Assembly (NCBI GenBank): GCA_965211775.1
Contig: OZ242974.1
Span: forward strand, 3,596,001 to 3,660,000
Direction: 5' to 3'
DNA length: 64,000 nucleotides
Source: Thiodiazotropha sp040506975
GTDB lineage: Bacteria; Pseudomonadota; Gammaproteobacteria; Chromatiales; Chromatiaceae
This document shows positions 54,473 through 63,641 of the stretch, piece after piece (position 1 is the first letter of the stretch; each line of letters starts with the position of its first letter). The notes under the pieces were generated by a model. That model did not search any database, was not told the DNA's origin, and saw only the letters and a list, made by a program, of their open reading frames with translations. The position numbers and the translations under genes were made by a program.

Positions 54473-56099
54473 CTAGATCGTAGTGGGATTCAGCAAGCAT
54501 TTTAAGGGCAATGGTGCCATCTTCAGCCAACGCGCTAACCACATCCAACTCCTCAAGCATGGCTTCGCACAACTCCTGGTTTATCGGATTATCCTCCACC
54601 AGGAGTATCTGTACTCCATTCGGCATGTCATCGAGTGCAATACCTCTATCACTGTCGACCAGACCTCCCTCGGCCTCACTCTGCCGCTCATTGTCCGCCA
54701 TACATGCCGTATCACGGGGTTCATCGGCCGTTGGCAAGCGCAAACGAAAGCCAACCGTCGTCCCCGCTCCCGGTTTGCTTTTCATCTCCAAAGACGAGCC
54801 CATTAATTCAACGATGCGTTGTGAGATGATAAGACCAAGCCCGGTACCGCCATATTTTCGTGTCGTGGAACTATCGGCTTGAGTGAATGCGCGAAACAGT
54901 CTCTCCATGGCTTCAGGGGCAATCCCGATGCCGCTGTCCTTCACTGAAAATCGGTGAGACTCATCCTCATAGGTCATATGGATCTCCACGCCGCCGTGTT
55001 CGGTAAACTTTATGGCATTGCCCACCAAGTTGGTTAAAACCTGCCTTAGCCTGACCGGATCACCATATACGAATCGAGGCGCTTCGGGCGAGGCGTTGCA
55101 ACTCAAGCCAATGTACAGACGTTCCGCCTGCACAGAAAAAAGATCAACGATCTCATCCAGTAACTGGTGCAGATCGACAACTTCCGACTCGAGCCCTAAC
55201 TGACCGGCATCGATTTTTGAGAAATCCAGTATGTCGTTGATCAAAATCAGCAGTGATCTTGCAGAACTACGCGCTGTTTTCAGGTATCGTCGCCTCTTCT
55301 CATCCAAACCGCTGTCAGATACCAATTCAAGCATACCCAGGATACCGTTCATGGGGGTACGTATCTCATGGCTCATATTTGCGAGAAACTCCGATTTAGC
55401 CCGTGCCGCGGACTCTGCATCATCCCTTGCCTGTTCCAATTCCTGCGACCTGACTTCCGCCAAATGAGTGTTAAGCAAAGCTCTCCAATACTCACGATGC
55501 CAGTAATTCAGTTGCGCCAGCATATAGGCGAGATATGCCAATGAAGCAAAAACCAGGGCATAGCCCTGCATATTCATGAGCGATGCATTCGCCATACTGA
55601 TAGGCAGCAGCATCGCAACCAACGAGATCCTTCCCACACCCCGGCGCACGCAAAAGCTGGCCATCACACCGGTCGCTATCCCCGCGGTGAAGAAAAGGGT
55701 CAGATATGCCGGCCAGTCCGTCTCATAGATCATCACCAGGACAGCAACGAAACAGCCCCAAACGACAGCATTGACCACCACGCTGCCGGCCAAAATCTTG
55801 AAAGGCACGGCTTCTGAACCGTCATTCCCACGTGTAACCAGGTTACCGGAAACAAGCCGGGTCACGCCTGTGAGCAACAAAAGGCCGGTGAACAACCAAA
55901 ACAACACAGTATGTTCGGAGGCAAGGTCGGTCGTATATCCGACCACAAGGATAGCGATGATGTAGACGACGCCTCCCGGCATCGATCGCCTTGCCATCTC
56001 CCGATTCGCATGACACTCCATCTGCCGCATGCGTGCCTCGCCGATTTCTTCGATCCTAGGGCGTGAAAGATATGGCAATTCGTTAGAGAGGACGGACAT
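54473..56099 (-). pseudogene. Hybrid histidine kinase fragment: sensor, kinase and half receiver
   Basis: Starts at 56099 and reaches the insertion after ESHYDL. The frame then runs 16 codons into the element to a stop at 54423, adding APIFHALKR-type residues. This truncated protein keeps membrane segments, HisKA and ATPase domains but lacks the receiver phosphoacceptor. Confidence 0.85.
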
Positions 56100-56418
56100 G
56101 TATTTGACTCAGAATTCCAATCGGCACCGGATGACTGTCATTGTTCAACGAACCCGGTATCAGACCGGCATGATGCAGCGTACTTGCCACGTCATCGGCA
56201 GTTTCCTGAATTCATTAACTAAAAAAGGAATCTCCGGCTGATTTTATTTCCGCAAGTGATTGAAAATGGGAGAAACAAGAGACTGTAATACCTGTATCGG
56301 AGATGGGTATTGATTCAAACTGCTGCAGCTAGGCTTTTATGGGTATATATTTAGGGGCAGGAAGGAAATAAAGTTCAACAATCGATTCAGCCCACTGAAT
56401 CTCAGGAGGTAGTAACAG
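56100..56418. other. Intergenic upstream of split kinase and of the 114-residue ORF
   Basis: About 320 bp between divergent genes, no gene. A 7-bp perfect hairpin GATTCAG/CTGAATC (56384-56401, loop CCCA) lies three bases before the AGGAGG of the next gene and might influence its translation. Confidence 0.4.
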
Positions 56419-56763
56419 ATGCGTTTCAGTGAATATCGAATTCACTGTGAAATGTGTAATCTGCTCTCCTCTAAGAACGGGGATAGTGGATTTACTATTC
56501 AAGTCCCCATCGATTCTTCAACACAAAAAAAGCATCTCATAGCGACAATATTCTGCCAAATCACCGATCAATCACACCAATTGACTCTGCGCACTCTGAA
56601 TGACTCATCCGGGCAGGCGGTTACCCTTTCCAAGCGTGAAAATAACAAACTTGCATCGGTTCTGAAAAGAGTGGAGGAAGACTGTTTATGCGGCAATGCA
56701 AAAATCTGCCCACAACGCATTGTTAAGCTTGTCGCCGAATTGCACGGCACAACTAAAGTGTAA
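56419..56763 (+). CDS. Hypothetical Cys-containing protein
   Basis: 114 residues; ATG 56419 with a strong AGGAGG at 56404-56409, so translation is credible. I do not recognise the family. No signal peptide or membrane helix. Six Cys occur in pairs or near-pairs (CEMC at the start; DCLCGNAKIC near residue 95), suggesting metal binding or redox function. The central part looks beta-rich. Located between the disrupted kinase and the carbon-uptake cluster; relation to either is unknown. Confidence 0.65.
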   Translation: MRFSEYRIHCEMCNLLSSKNGDSGFTIQVPIDSSTQKKHLIATIFCQITDQSHQLTLRTLNDSSGQAVTLSKRENNKLASVLKRVEEDCLCGNAKICPQRIVKLVAELHGTTKV

Positions 56764-56995
56764 TTCCACTTTCAATTTCAATGGATATCCATTAGTATTA
56801 GCATGTTTTAATATAGACCGGCAAGCGGTCTTGGGTGGGGCCTGAATCGATGATCCAGGTAAAAAAATCATAGCTTACTAAGAAGTTCGATCATACGTCC
56901 GTGGACACGTTAAAACGAGGTCTCGGCGGCGTCCAAGCAGCTGCATTGCCGCAATCCAAATCGTCGCAGAAAAGTCGTTAAGAGCAACCGGTAAG

Positions 56996-57014
56996 CACCT
57001 AACTCCATTAGGTG
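56996..57014 (+). promoter_or_regulatory. Hairpin covering the sulP ribosome-binding site
   Basis: CACCTAA (56996-57002), loop CTCCA, TTAGGTG (57008-57014): perfect 7-bp stem. Its right arm contains AGGTG, the only Shine-Dalgarno-like sequence before ATG 57024 (9-base spacer). The structure would hide the site unless opened. Confidence 0.5.
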
Positions 57015-57023
57015 AAAACGATC

Positions 57024-58790
57024 ATGTGGGAGCATATACAGAGTCTGATGGCAGGCTGGAAAGGGGCATTCATCCCGTTTCTGAGCTGGATCGGAGAGAT
57101 TAAGGACAAAGAGACGGTAAGAGCCGATATTATCGCAGGTATTACCGTCGCCCTGGTGCTGGTGCCTCAATCGATGGCCTACGCCCAACTTGCCGGTCTT
57201 CCGGTCTACTACGGTCTCTACGCCTCGTTTCTCCCACCCATGGTCGCCGCCTTTTTCGGCTCGTCGCGGCAATTGGCAACCGGCCCGGTAGCCGTGGTGT
57301 CGCTGATGACCGCGGCGGCCCTTGAACCCATTGCCACCTCCCCCGACACCTACCTGGCCTATGCCGTGCTGTTGGCCTTCATGGTCGGTATATTTCAGAT
57401 GTTTCTCGGCCTGTTCAAGCTCGGCGTACTGGTGGACTTCCTCTCTCACCCTGTAGTGGTCGGCTTCACAAACGCCGGCGCCCTGATTATCGCAACCTCC
57501 CAACTTGGCAAGGTGTTTGGCGTCTCCGTGGAACGAGAGGCTCATCATTACGAAACCGTATGGAATACCGTCTTGGCGGCGATGGAGAATACCCATGGCT
57601 CAACCTTGGGGATGGCGATTCTGGCTTTTGCCATAATGTGGGGCATCCGCCGCTACGCCCCCAACTTTCCCGGCGTCCTGATCGCGGTTGTCGTTACCAC
57701 CCTGATCGCCTGGCTCGCCGGATTCAATGAAGCCGGCGGTAGAGTGGTTGGCGATATACCCAAAGGACTGCCTGCATTGTCGCTGCCGGTTTTTGACGTT
57801 AAGACAGTCTGGCAACTGATTCCCGCGGCTATCACCATCTCTCTGATCGGCTTTATGGAGGCTATCTCCATTGCCAAGGCGATGGCCGCACGGACCCGCC
57901 AACGCCTGAACGCCAACCAAGAGCTCATCGGACAAGGGCTCTCCAATGTGGTGGCCAGCGTGTTCTCCGGTTATCCGGTCTCAGGCTCGTTTTCCCGATC
58001 CGCAGTGAATATCAATGCGGGCGCAATCACCGGGTTCTCCTCGATCGTCACCGGCCTGGTGGTGATGATCACCTTGATCTTCCTGACCCCGCTGCTCTAT
58101 CGCCTGCCACAGGCAACCCTGGCAGCCGTAATCATCATGGCGGTCATCAATCTGATCAAGATCGATCCGATCATCCACGCCTGGAAGGCGCAGCCCCATG
58201 ACGCTATCGTTGCAGTCATCACCTTTGTCCTGACCCTGATATTCGCACCCCATCTCGACAAGGGCATTATTATCGGCGTACTCCTCTCGCTGGGACTCTT
58301 CCTATGGCGCACCATGCGGCCCCGCTTCGCCCAGCTCTCCCGATACAAAGACGGCACCATGCGTGATATCCGGGTACGTCATCTGCCGACCAGTCCCGTG
58401 ATCTCCGTCGTTCGTTTCGACGGTTCGCTCTATTTCGCCAGCGCAGGCTATTTCGAGACCAAGATGCTCGGTGTGGTCGCCGCCAATCCGGAGTTGAAAT
58501 ACATCATTCTGGATGGTGAAGCCATCAACCAGATCGACGCCACCGGAGAGGAAGTCCTGCACCACTTGTGGGAACGGCTGCAGGCACAGGGAATTCACCT
58601 CGTTGTTGCACGTATGAAGAAACAGTTCATGGACACGATTCGGCGTACAGGGTTGAAGGATAAGATGGGCGATGACACCTTCTACTCTCGCATCGGTCTG
58701 GCGCTGAACTACGTCTGGAACCAGTTGGGCGACTCCTACGACAGAGAGAATTGCCCTCTGCGTTCTCCAATCGGCACCAACAAGGAGTGA
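57024..58790 (+). CDS. SulP-family anion transporter, putative bicarbonate transporter
   Basis: 588 residues from ATG 57024; GTG 57012 in the same frame lies inside a hairpin and lacks a free RBS. SulP fold with 10-14 helices: VPQSMAYAQLAGLPVYYGLYA (helix 1-2 signature, cut here to VPQSMAYAQLAGLP), GPVAVVSLMTAAAL, and SGSFSRSAVN (helix 10 region). C-terminal STAS domain (~445-560) with YIILDGEAINQIDATG. SulP proteins carry sulfate, bicarbonate or other anions. Placement directly before NuoM-like, DabA and NuoL-like genes argues for bicarbonate uptake, as proposed for SulP proteins of autotrophic Thiomicrospira relatives; sulfate cannot be excluded. Confidence 0.88.
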   Translation: MWEHIQSLMAGWKGAFIPFLSWIGEIKDKETVRADIIAGITVALVLVPQSMAYAQLAGLPVYYGLYASFLPPMVAAFFGSSRQLATGPVAVVSLMTAAALEPIATSPDTYLAYAVLLAFMVGIFQMFLGLFKLGVLVDFLSHPVVVGFTNAGALIIATSQLGKVFGVSVEREAHHYETVWNTVLAAMENTHGSTLGMAILAFAIMWGIRRYAPNFPGVLIAVVVTTLIAWLAGFNEAGGRVVGDIPKGLPALSLPVFDVKTVWQLIPAAITISLIGFMEAISIAKAMAARTRQRLNANQELIGQGLSNVVASVFSGYPVSGSFSRSAVNINAGAITGFSSIVTGLVVMITLIFLTPLLYRLPQATLAAVIIMAVINLIKIDPIIHAWKAQPHDAIVAVITFVLTLIFAPHLDKGIIIGVLLSLGLFLWRTMRPRFAQLSRYKDGTMRDIRVRHLPTSPVISVVRFDGSLYFASAGYFETKMLGVVAANPELKYIILDGEAINQIDATGEEVLHHLWERLQAQGIHLVVARMKKQFMDTIRRTGLKDKMGDDTFYSRIGLALNYVWNQLGDSYDRENCPLRSPIGTNKE

Positions 58791-58794
58791 CATC

Positions 58795-58827
58795 ATGACG
58801 CAGTTTCAAGATACCCTGACGCTCTGA
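58795..58827 (+). CDS. Possible 10-codon leader peptide
   Basis: ATG at 58795 has AAGGAG at 58782-58787 (overlapping the sulP stop) with a 7-base spacer, better than the RBS of the following gene. It encodes MTQFQDTLTL and its last codons lie in the left arm of the hairpin at 58810-58840. Possible translational leader; may be chance. Confidence 0.35.
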   Translation: MTQFQDTLTL

Positions 58828-58840
58828 CACGTCAGGTATC
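58810..58840 (+). promoter_or_regulatory. Hairpin between sulP and nuoM-like gene
   Basis: GATACC-(C)-TGACG (58810-58821) pairs with CGTCAGGTATC (58830-58840): 11 bp with one bulged C and an 8-nt loop. No T-tract, so attenuation, processing or mRNA stabilisation are more likely than termination. Confidence 0.5.
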
Positions 58841-58849
58841 TATAGTCAC

Positions 58850-60310
58850 ATGCCTGATCTGAGTTATCTTCTCCTGACACCGTTCGTCGGAGCGCTCGCC
58901 ATCACTTTCCTGCCCAGAGATGCACGTTGGGCCATTCGCGCAACCGCCCTGTTTGCGTCGGCGCTGACGTTCGCGCTCTCTTGGGCCTATATCGGCGATT
59001 TCGATTACAACCAGGCGGGCCTACAGTTTTTTCATCAGACAGAGTGGAACACCCGCCTCGGCACCTCCTTCGCCCTGGGTCTGGACGGCTTCTCCTATCC
59101 CATGGTGCTGCTGGCTACCCTGTTGAGCCTGGTGGCGCTTCTCGCCTCTACAGCCATCAGCGAGAGAATCAAGGGCTACTATATTCTGGTGCTGTTGCTG
59201 GAGTCGGCGATGCTCGGTGTCTTCATGGCGCAGGACTGGTCGCTGTTTTACGTATTTTGGGAGTTGACCCTGATCCCGCTGTTCTTCCTCATCGACCGCT
59301 GGGGGGGGAAAAACCGTCACGGTGCGGCACTGAATTTCGTCCTCTATACCATGGGCGGCTCGGTATTCATGCTGATAAGCCTGCTGGTGTTGTTCGATGC
59401 CGTTCCGGGCCACAGCTTCTCCATGTCCGCAATGGCTGAGAGCGGACGCACCCTGCCTCAGCACACCCAGATATTGATTTTTCTCGGTTTTCTGGTCGGT
59501 TTCGGGGTAAAGATGCCGATCTTCCCCCTCCATGGCTGGCTCCCACTGGCGCATGTCGAGGCACCGAGCCCAATCTCTATACTGCTATCTGGCATCCTGT
59601 TGAAAATGGGTTCATACGGATTGATTCGCGCTGCCGGCATGCTGCCGGATGCGGTGCTCGCACTCCAGGATATTCTTGCCACTCTTGCCTTTGTCAGCCT
59701 AATCTACGGTGGTTTATTGGCCTGGAGACACAGTGATCTGAAAGCGATGATCGCCTACTCGTCCGTAAGCCATATGGGGGTCGTTCTACTCGGGATTGCA
59801 GCACTCAATTTGGCCGGTCTGCACGGTGCCTTGATGCAGATGGTCGCCCACGGCCTGGTGGCGGGTTCGCTGTTCCTCTTGATCGGCTTGCTCTACGAAC
59901 GGACCCGCACGCGTGAAGTGACCGACTACAGCTCTCTTGTGAGGGTGATGCCAAGGTTTGCATTTTTCACCACCCTTGCCTTCATAGCCGCTGTCTCACT
60001 CCCGGGCACGGCTGGCTTCATTGCAGAGCTCAATGCCTTGATTGGCGGATTCGCCCGCTGGGGATGGGTCGCCGCCCTGTTGACCATCGGTGTACTTCTC
60101 AGCGCCGCCTATGCAGTGCGCACCATCAGTCATCTATTTACCGGACCGGTTCGCCCCGGCATGCAGAATGTGGAGGATCTACGTCCCAGCGAACTGCTGG
60201 CGGCAGGCACCTTGGCGGCTGCCACCCTGCTGCTTGGATTCATGCCCGGTCCAGTGCTCAACCTGGTGAATGCCTCCGCTGCGCAACTTTCAAACCTGTT
60301 CTCATCGTAG
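58850..60310 (+). CDS. NuoM-like membrane subunit of the carbon-uptake cluster
   Basis: 486 residues, about 14 membrane helices, proton-conducting membrane transporter (NuoM/NdhD/MrpD) family. FWELTLIPLFFLIDRWGG (~135-152) has the conserved Glu of helix 5, GVKMPIFPLHGWLPLAHVEAP (~220; key KMPIFPLHGWLP) the conserved Lys and His, and DLKAMIAYSSVSHMG the later Lys. No other complex I genes are near, so it is not part of a nuo operon. Positioned 11 bases before dabA, it may energise DabA with the NuoL-like protein. Weak RBS. Confidence 0.85.
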   Translation: MPDLSYLLLTPFVGALAITFLPRDARWAIRATALFASALTFALSWAYIGDFDYNQAGLQFFHQTEWNTRLGTSFALGLDGFSYPMVLLATLLSLVALLASTAISERIKGYYILVLLLESAMLGVFMAQDWSLFYVFWELTLIPLFFLIDRWGGKNRHGAALNFVLYTMGGSVFMLISLLVLFDAVPGHSFSMSAMAESGRTLPQHTQILIFLGFLVGFGVKMPIFPLHGWLPLAHVEAPSPISILLSGILLKMGSYGLIRAAGMLPDAVLALQDILATLAFVSLIYGGLLAWRHSDLKAMIAYSSVSHMGVVLLGIAALNLAGLHGALMQMVAHGLVAGSLFLLIGLLYERTRTREVTDYSSLVRVMPRFAFFTTLAFIAAVSLPGTAGFIAELNALIGGFARWGWVAALLTIGVLLSAAYAVRTISHLFTGPVRPGMQNVEDLRPSELLAAGTLAAATLLLGFMPGPVLNLVNASAAQLSNLFSS

Positions 60311-60320
60311 GGGTGCCTAT

Positions 60321-63300
60321 ATGAATGAGAGCCACAACAAGCACAGCGACATCCGGGAACGGATCAGAGAGGCGATCGATCACCTGCAGCATTTACTTCC
60401 CAGTCAGGCACCGATCCGGGACTTCGTTCACCACAATACCCTGCATGGCTTCCAGCACCTGCCCTTCCACGAGGCCCTTGCCACCGCCCGCCGCATAACC
60501 GGCGCCCGTGGTTTCCTGCCGCTGGAAAAGTATCGTGATTACTATAAACAGGGTCGGATATCCCTCGAAGACCTGATCAGTTGTGTCGAGCAAGAGAGAG
60601 ATCTGGAACCGGAAGCGCACTTGGCCGACACGGCCCGCGGATCACTCAGTCGAGGTGACATCATCGTTGCGGTGATGAGCATGCCCCATCAGCCTGTGTC
60701 CGGCTGCCAGCTCAACTGGCAGATAGAGGAGAATCGTGTCCTTGAACGGCTCCGGCCCGATCTTCCCAAAACAAGCCGAAATCGTCTGCTGAGCAATGCC
60801 CAAGAGAGCGGATTGACAACGGAATCGGCTGCGGTGGGCGACCTGTGGGACGCCTGCCTCCAGGTTCTCCACCTGGAGCATGAATCCACTCACCCGGAGG
60901 AGTTGCTCGATTTAGCCCCGGAGCAGGCTGAAACACTGCTGCATGACATGCTCGATGTGGCAAATAGCGGGGAAGACAGCCCCAATACAACCACCCAACT
61001 GATGCAGCAGGCGGCCACCGATCGCTTCGACATGCTGCTCGAACGTTTGGGCCTTGACATGACCATGAGGGATCTTTTATTGGCCATAACCGGTCATGAT
61101 CTGCTGGATGATTTACGTCCGCAGTTGATCAGAGACCTCTCGAGTTTTCTCGATCAGGGAGTGGCAAGCTGGCACCCTCTCTCCCCATCCAAAGGTTTCT
61201 ATCATTACTGGTGCGAACGGGTGGAACTGGACCTCGACTGGCAATTGCGGAACATCGAGGGATGGCAGCAACATCTTGAATTGCTCCAAAGTGATCCGCT
61301 GGAAACCGTCATCAGCGAGCTGCATCGGCTGGGATTGGCGAGGAACCACTGGACGGGTTACCTGGAGCGATTGGCACTGGAGCTGCCCGGTTGGTCCGGG
61401 ATGGTACTCTGGCGGCACTTTCATCCAGGTTATGAATCACTTTCCGCCCGTATCGATATGCTCGACTATCTCGCAGTACGGCTGGTCCTGGAGAGAATCC
61501 ACGCCCACAATCTCTGCGCACGCCTGTTCAATATCGAATCCAGTATCGATATGTTGCGTTGGTATTTTCACCATCAGGCCGACGAATTCACCGTCCGTGA
61601 AGCGCTCTTCAACAGCCGATTACCGGAATATCTGGCCAGCCGTGCCCAGCGTGCTGTACATGCGCCAGCTGACACGGTCGGGGATGATAACGCGGCACGC
61701 TGGCAACACCTTGCCCAGTTGATCTGGACCTGGCGTCAAAGCAGCGGCAGTTTCGAGAACAACACGCAACCGACGCTATGCCAGGGTGCCTGGCCCCTGT
61801 TCCAGCTGATGCAGCAACTCGGCTGGTGCGGTGACGAAGTACGCTGCCTCACCTACGAAAATATCCAGGCGATATTCGATACGGTTGATGCACTCGATGA
61901 AGACCGCATGGGTTTCATCTGGCTCCGCGCCTACGAAAAACAGTATCGGGACCAGATCCTCAACGCACTGGCGAAAAACCATGGACGGGGCGCCTGGCCG
62001 GACCGGGAAGAGAGGCCTGCCGCACAAGTGATCTTCTGCATGGATGACCGTGAAGAGGGAACTCGCCGGCATCTCGAGGAGCTCTATCCTGAGGTGGAGA
62101 CCCTGGGTACAGCGGCACACTTCAGCGTGCCGCATAACTGGCGCGGCCTGGATGACAGCTGTGCCGGACCCCAGGCACCGGTCATCCCCACGCCTGTGAT
62201 CCCGGTTCATGAGGTCAGAGAAACGCCGGCGGAGCACGACCTGGAGGCCGGCAGACTGCATCAACGTCGCCATCAGCTGCTGAAAAAGGGCCATCAACTG
62301 CTACTGCAAAACACTCGCCGCGGAGCACTGCTGCCCGGGTTGTTGACCGTAATTGCAGCCCCCGCGACCCTGGCTGTGTTGATCGGCAAGATTCTGGCGC
62401 CCAGACCCTTCGGGCGGTTGTTGAGTCATCTTCGACAGGGCATTGAAAAGCCGGTAAAAACCCGCATTGAGTACAGCGCCCCGAACGACAGCCCGGAGGC
62501 GACCATTGAATCACCCCGTCCGGGCTTCACTGATACTGAACAGGCGGATCGGGTACAGGCCATGTTGAAGAGCATGGGACTGCTGAATGGTTTTGCCCCG
62601 TTGGTCACCATTATCGGTCATGGTTCGCGTAACCAGAACAATCCACATACCTCGGCATACAATTGCGGCGCTTGTTCCGGACGCTTCAGCGGCCCGAATG
62701 CGCGCCTCGTCGCCGGGATGGCCAACCGGCCCGAGGTAAGAGCCATTCTGGCCGAACGCGGGATTGTCATCCCGCAGGATACCTGGTTCATCGGTGCCGA
62801 ACACGATACCTGCGGTGAGATCATCGATTGGTACGACCTCGACCAAATCCCCGACGCGCTGAAGCCGTCGCAACAGAAACTGGCAAAGGCCTGCGAACAG
62901 GCCTGCCAGCTACATGCCCAGGAACGATGCAGACGCCTTGCCTCAGCACCCAGACAGCCGAATCCCCGCCAGGCCTTTAACCATGTCCTCGGCCGTTCCC
63001 TCGACTTTTCCCAGGTCAGGCCTGAACTTGGTCATGCCACCAACGCCTGTGCGTTCATCGGCCGGCGATCCATCAGTCGGGGGGCGTTTTTCGACCGGCG
63101 CGCGTTCCTCATCTCCTACGATGAATCACATGATCCAACCGGTGAGGTGCTGGAACGGCACTTGCTGATCAACGGTGCGGTAGGTGCCGGGATCAATCTC
63201 GAATATTACTTCTCGACGGTGGATAACGAGCACTATGGCTGCGGTTCCAAGGTCACGCACAACGTGACCGGCTTCCTTGGGATAATGGAAGGCGCCAGCT

Positions 63301-63641
63301 CCGATCTGCGCACCGGACTGCCGCGACAAATGATCGAGATACATGAAGCGATGCGCCTTCTGGCGGTGGTTGAAGCCAGTACCGAAAGACTGACAGAGAT
63401 CTACCAGCGTCAACCACCTTTACAGGAGCTGGTGGGGAATGGCTGGGTAGTGCTGGTGGCGATGGATCCCGACAATGGTGAATTCCACTCGTTCGATCCC
63501 GAATCGGGCTGGGTTGCATGGCAACCCGATGAAAAGGCGATCACAGCTGTGCCCCGCTCGGCTGACTGGTATACAGGATCGACAGGACCACTGCGTCCAG
63601 CATTGATCAAGACCCCGGAGGAGATGGCTGTAGATGCTTAA
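60321..63641 (+). CDS. dabA: DabA, inorganic-carbon transporter subunit (DUF2309)
   Basis: 1106 residues from ATG 60321 (GGGG at 60310-60313). DUF2309/UPF0753 family. A carbonic-anhydrase-like zinc site is visible: Cys573 and Asp575 in FCMDDREEG, His767 in IGHGSRNQ, Cys782 in YNCGACSG. The C-x-D spacing and the 15-residue His-Cys spacing equal those of the characterised DabA of Halothiobacillus (C351, D353, H524, C539). It is thought to hydrate CO2 vectorially, driven by cation flux through a NuoL-like partner. Overlaps the next gene by 8 bases. Confidence 0.94.
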   Translation: MNESHNKHSDIRERIREAIDHLQHLLPSQAPIRDFVHHNTLHGFQHLPFHEALATARRITGARGFLPLEKYRDYYKQGRISLEDLISCVEQERDLEPEAHLADTARGSLSRGDIIVAVMSMPHQPVSGCQLNWQIEENRVLERLRPDLPKTSRNRLLSNAQESGLTTESAAVGDLWDACLQVLHLEHESTHPEELLDLAPEQAETLLHDMLDVANSGEDSPNTTTQLMQQAATDRFDMLLERLGLDMTMRDLLLAITGHDLLDDLRPQLIRDLSSFLDQGVASWHPLSPSKGFYHYWCERVELDLDWQLRNIEGWQQHLELLQSDPLETVISELHRLGLARNHWTGYLERLALELPGWSGMVLWRHFHPGYESLSARIDMLDYLAVRLVLERIHAHNLCARLFNIESSIDMLRWYFHHQADEFTVREALFNSRLPEYLASRAQRAVHAPADTVGDDNAARWQHLAQLIWTWRQSSGSFENNTQPTLCQGAWPLFQLMQQLGWCGDEVRCLTYENIQAIFDTVDALDEDRMGFIWLRAYEKQYRDQILNALAKNHGRGAWPDREERPAAQVIFCMDDREEGTRRHLEELYPEVETLGTAAHFSVPHNWRGLDDSCAGPQAPVIPTPVIPVHEVRETPAEHDLEAGRLHQRRHQLLKKGHQLLLQNTRRGALLPGLLTVIAAPATLAVLIGKILAPRPFGRLLSHLRQGIEKPVKTRIEYSAPNDSPEATIESPRPGFTDTEQADRVQAMLKSMGLLNGFAPLVTIIGHGSRNQNNPHTSAYNCGACSGRFSGPNARLVAGMANRPEVRAILAERGIVIPQDTWFIGAEHDTCGEIIDWYDLDQIPDALKPSQQKLAKACEQACQLHAQERCRRLASAPRQPNPRQAFNHVLGRSLDFSQVRPELGHATNACAFIGRRSISRGAFFDRRAFLISYDESHDPTGEVLERHLLINGAVGAGINLEYYFSTVDNEHYGCGSKVTHNVTGFLGIMEGASSDLRTGLPRQMIEIHEAMRLLAVVEASTERLTEIYQRQPPLQELVGNGWVVLVAMDPDNGEFHSFDPESGWVAWQPDEKAITAVPRSADWYTGSTGPLRPALIKTPEEMAVDA

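Larger units (their letters stand above)
49514..56099 (-). pseudogene. Membrane hybrid histidine kinase gene split by three IS1380 elements
   Basis: Joining 56099-54473 to 49764-49514 (one CTAG retained) gives exactly 626 codons (625 residues). Order: about six membrane helices (~45-205), HisKA with FLANMSHEIRTPMNG (His ~251), HATPase (GNAIKFTEHGG; DSGIGIAP; TGLGLIISQRIVELM) and a receiver domain. The insertion falls at ESHYDL-VLMD, directly before the phosphoacceptor Asp, so phosphorelay to the receiver is severed. Confidence 0.88.
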
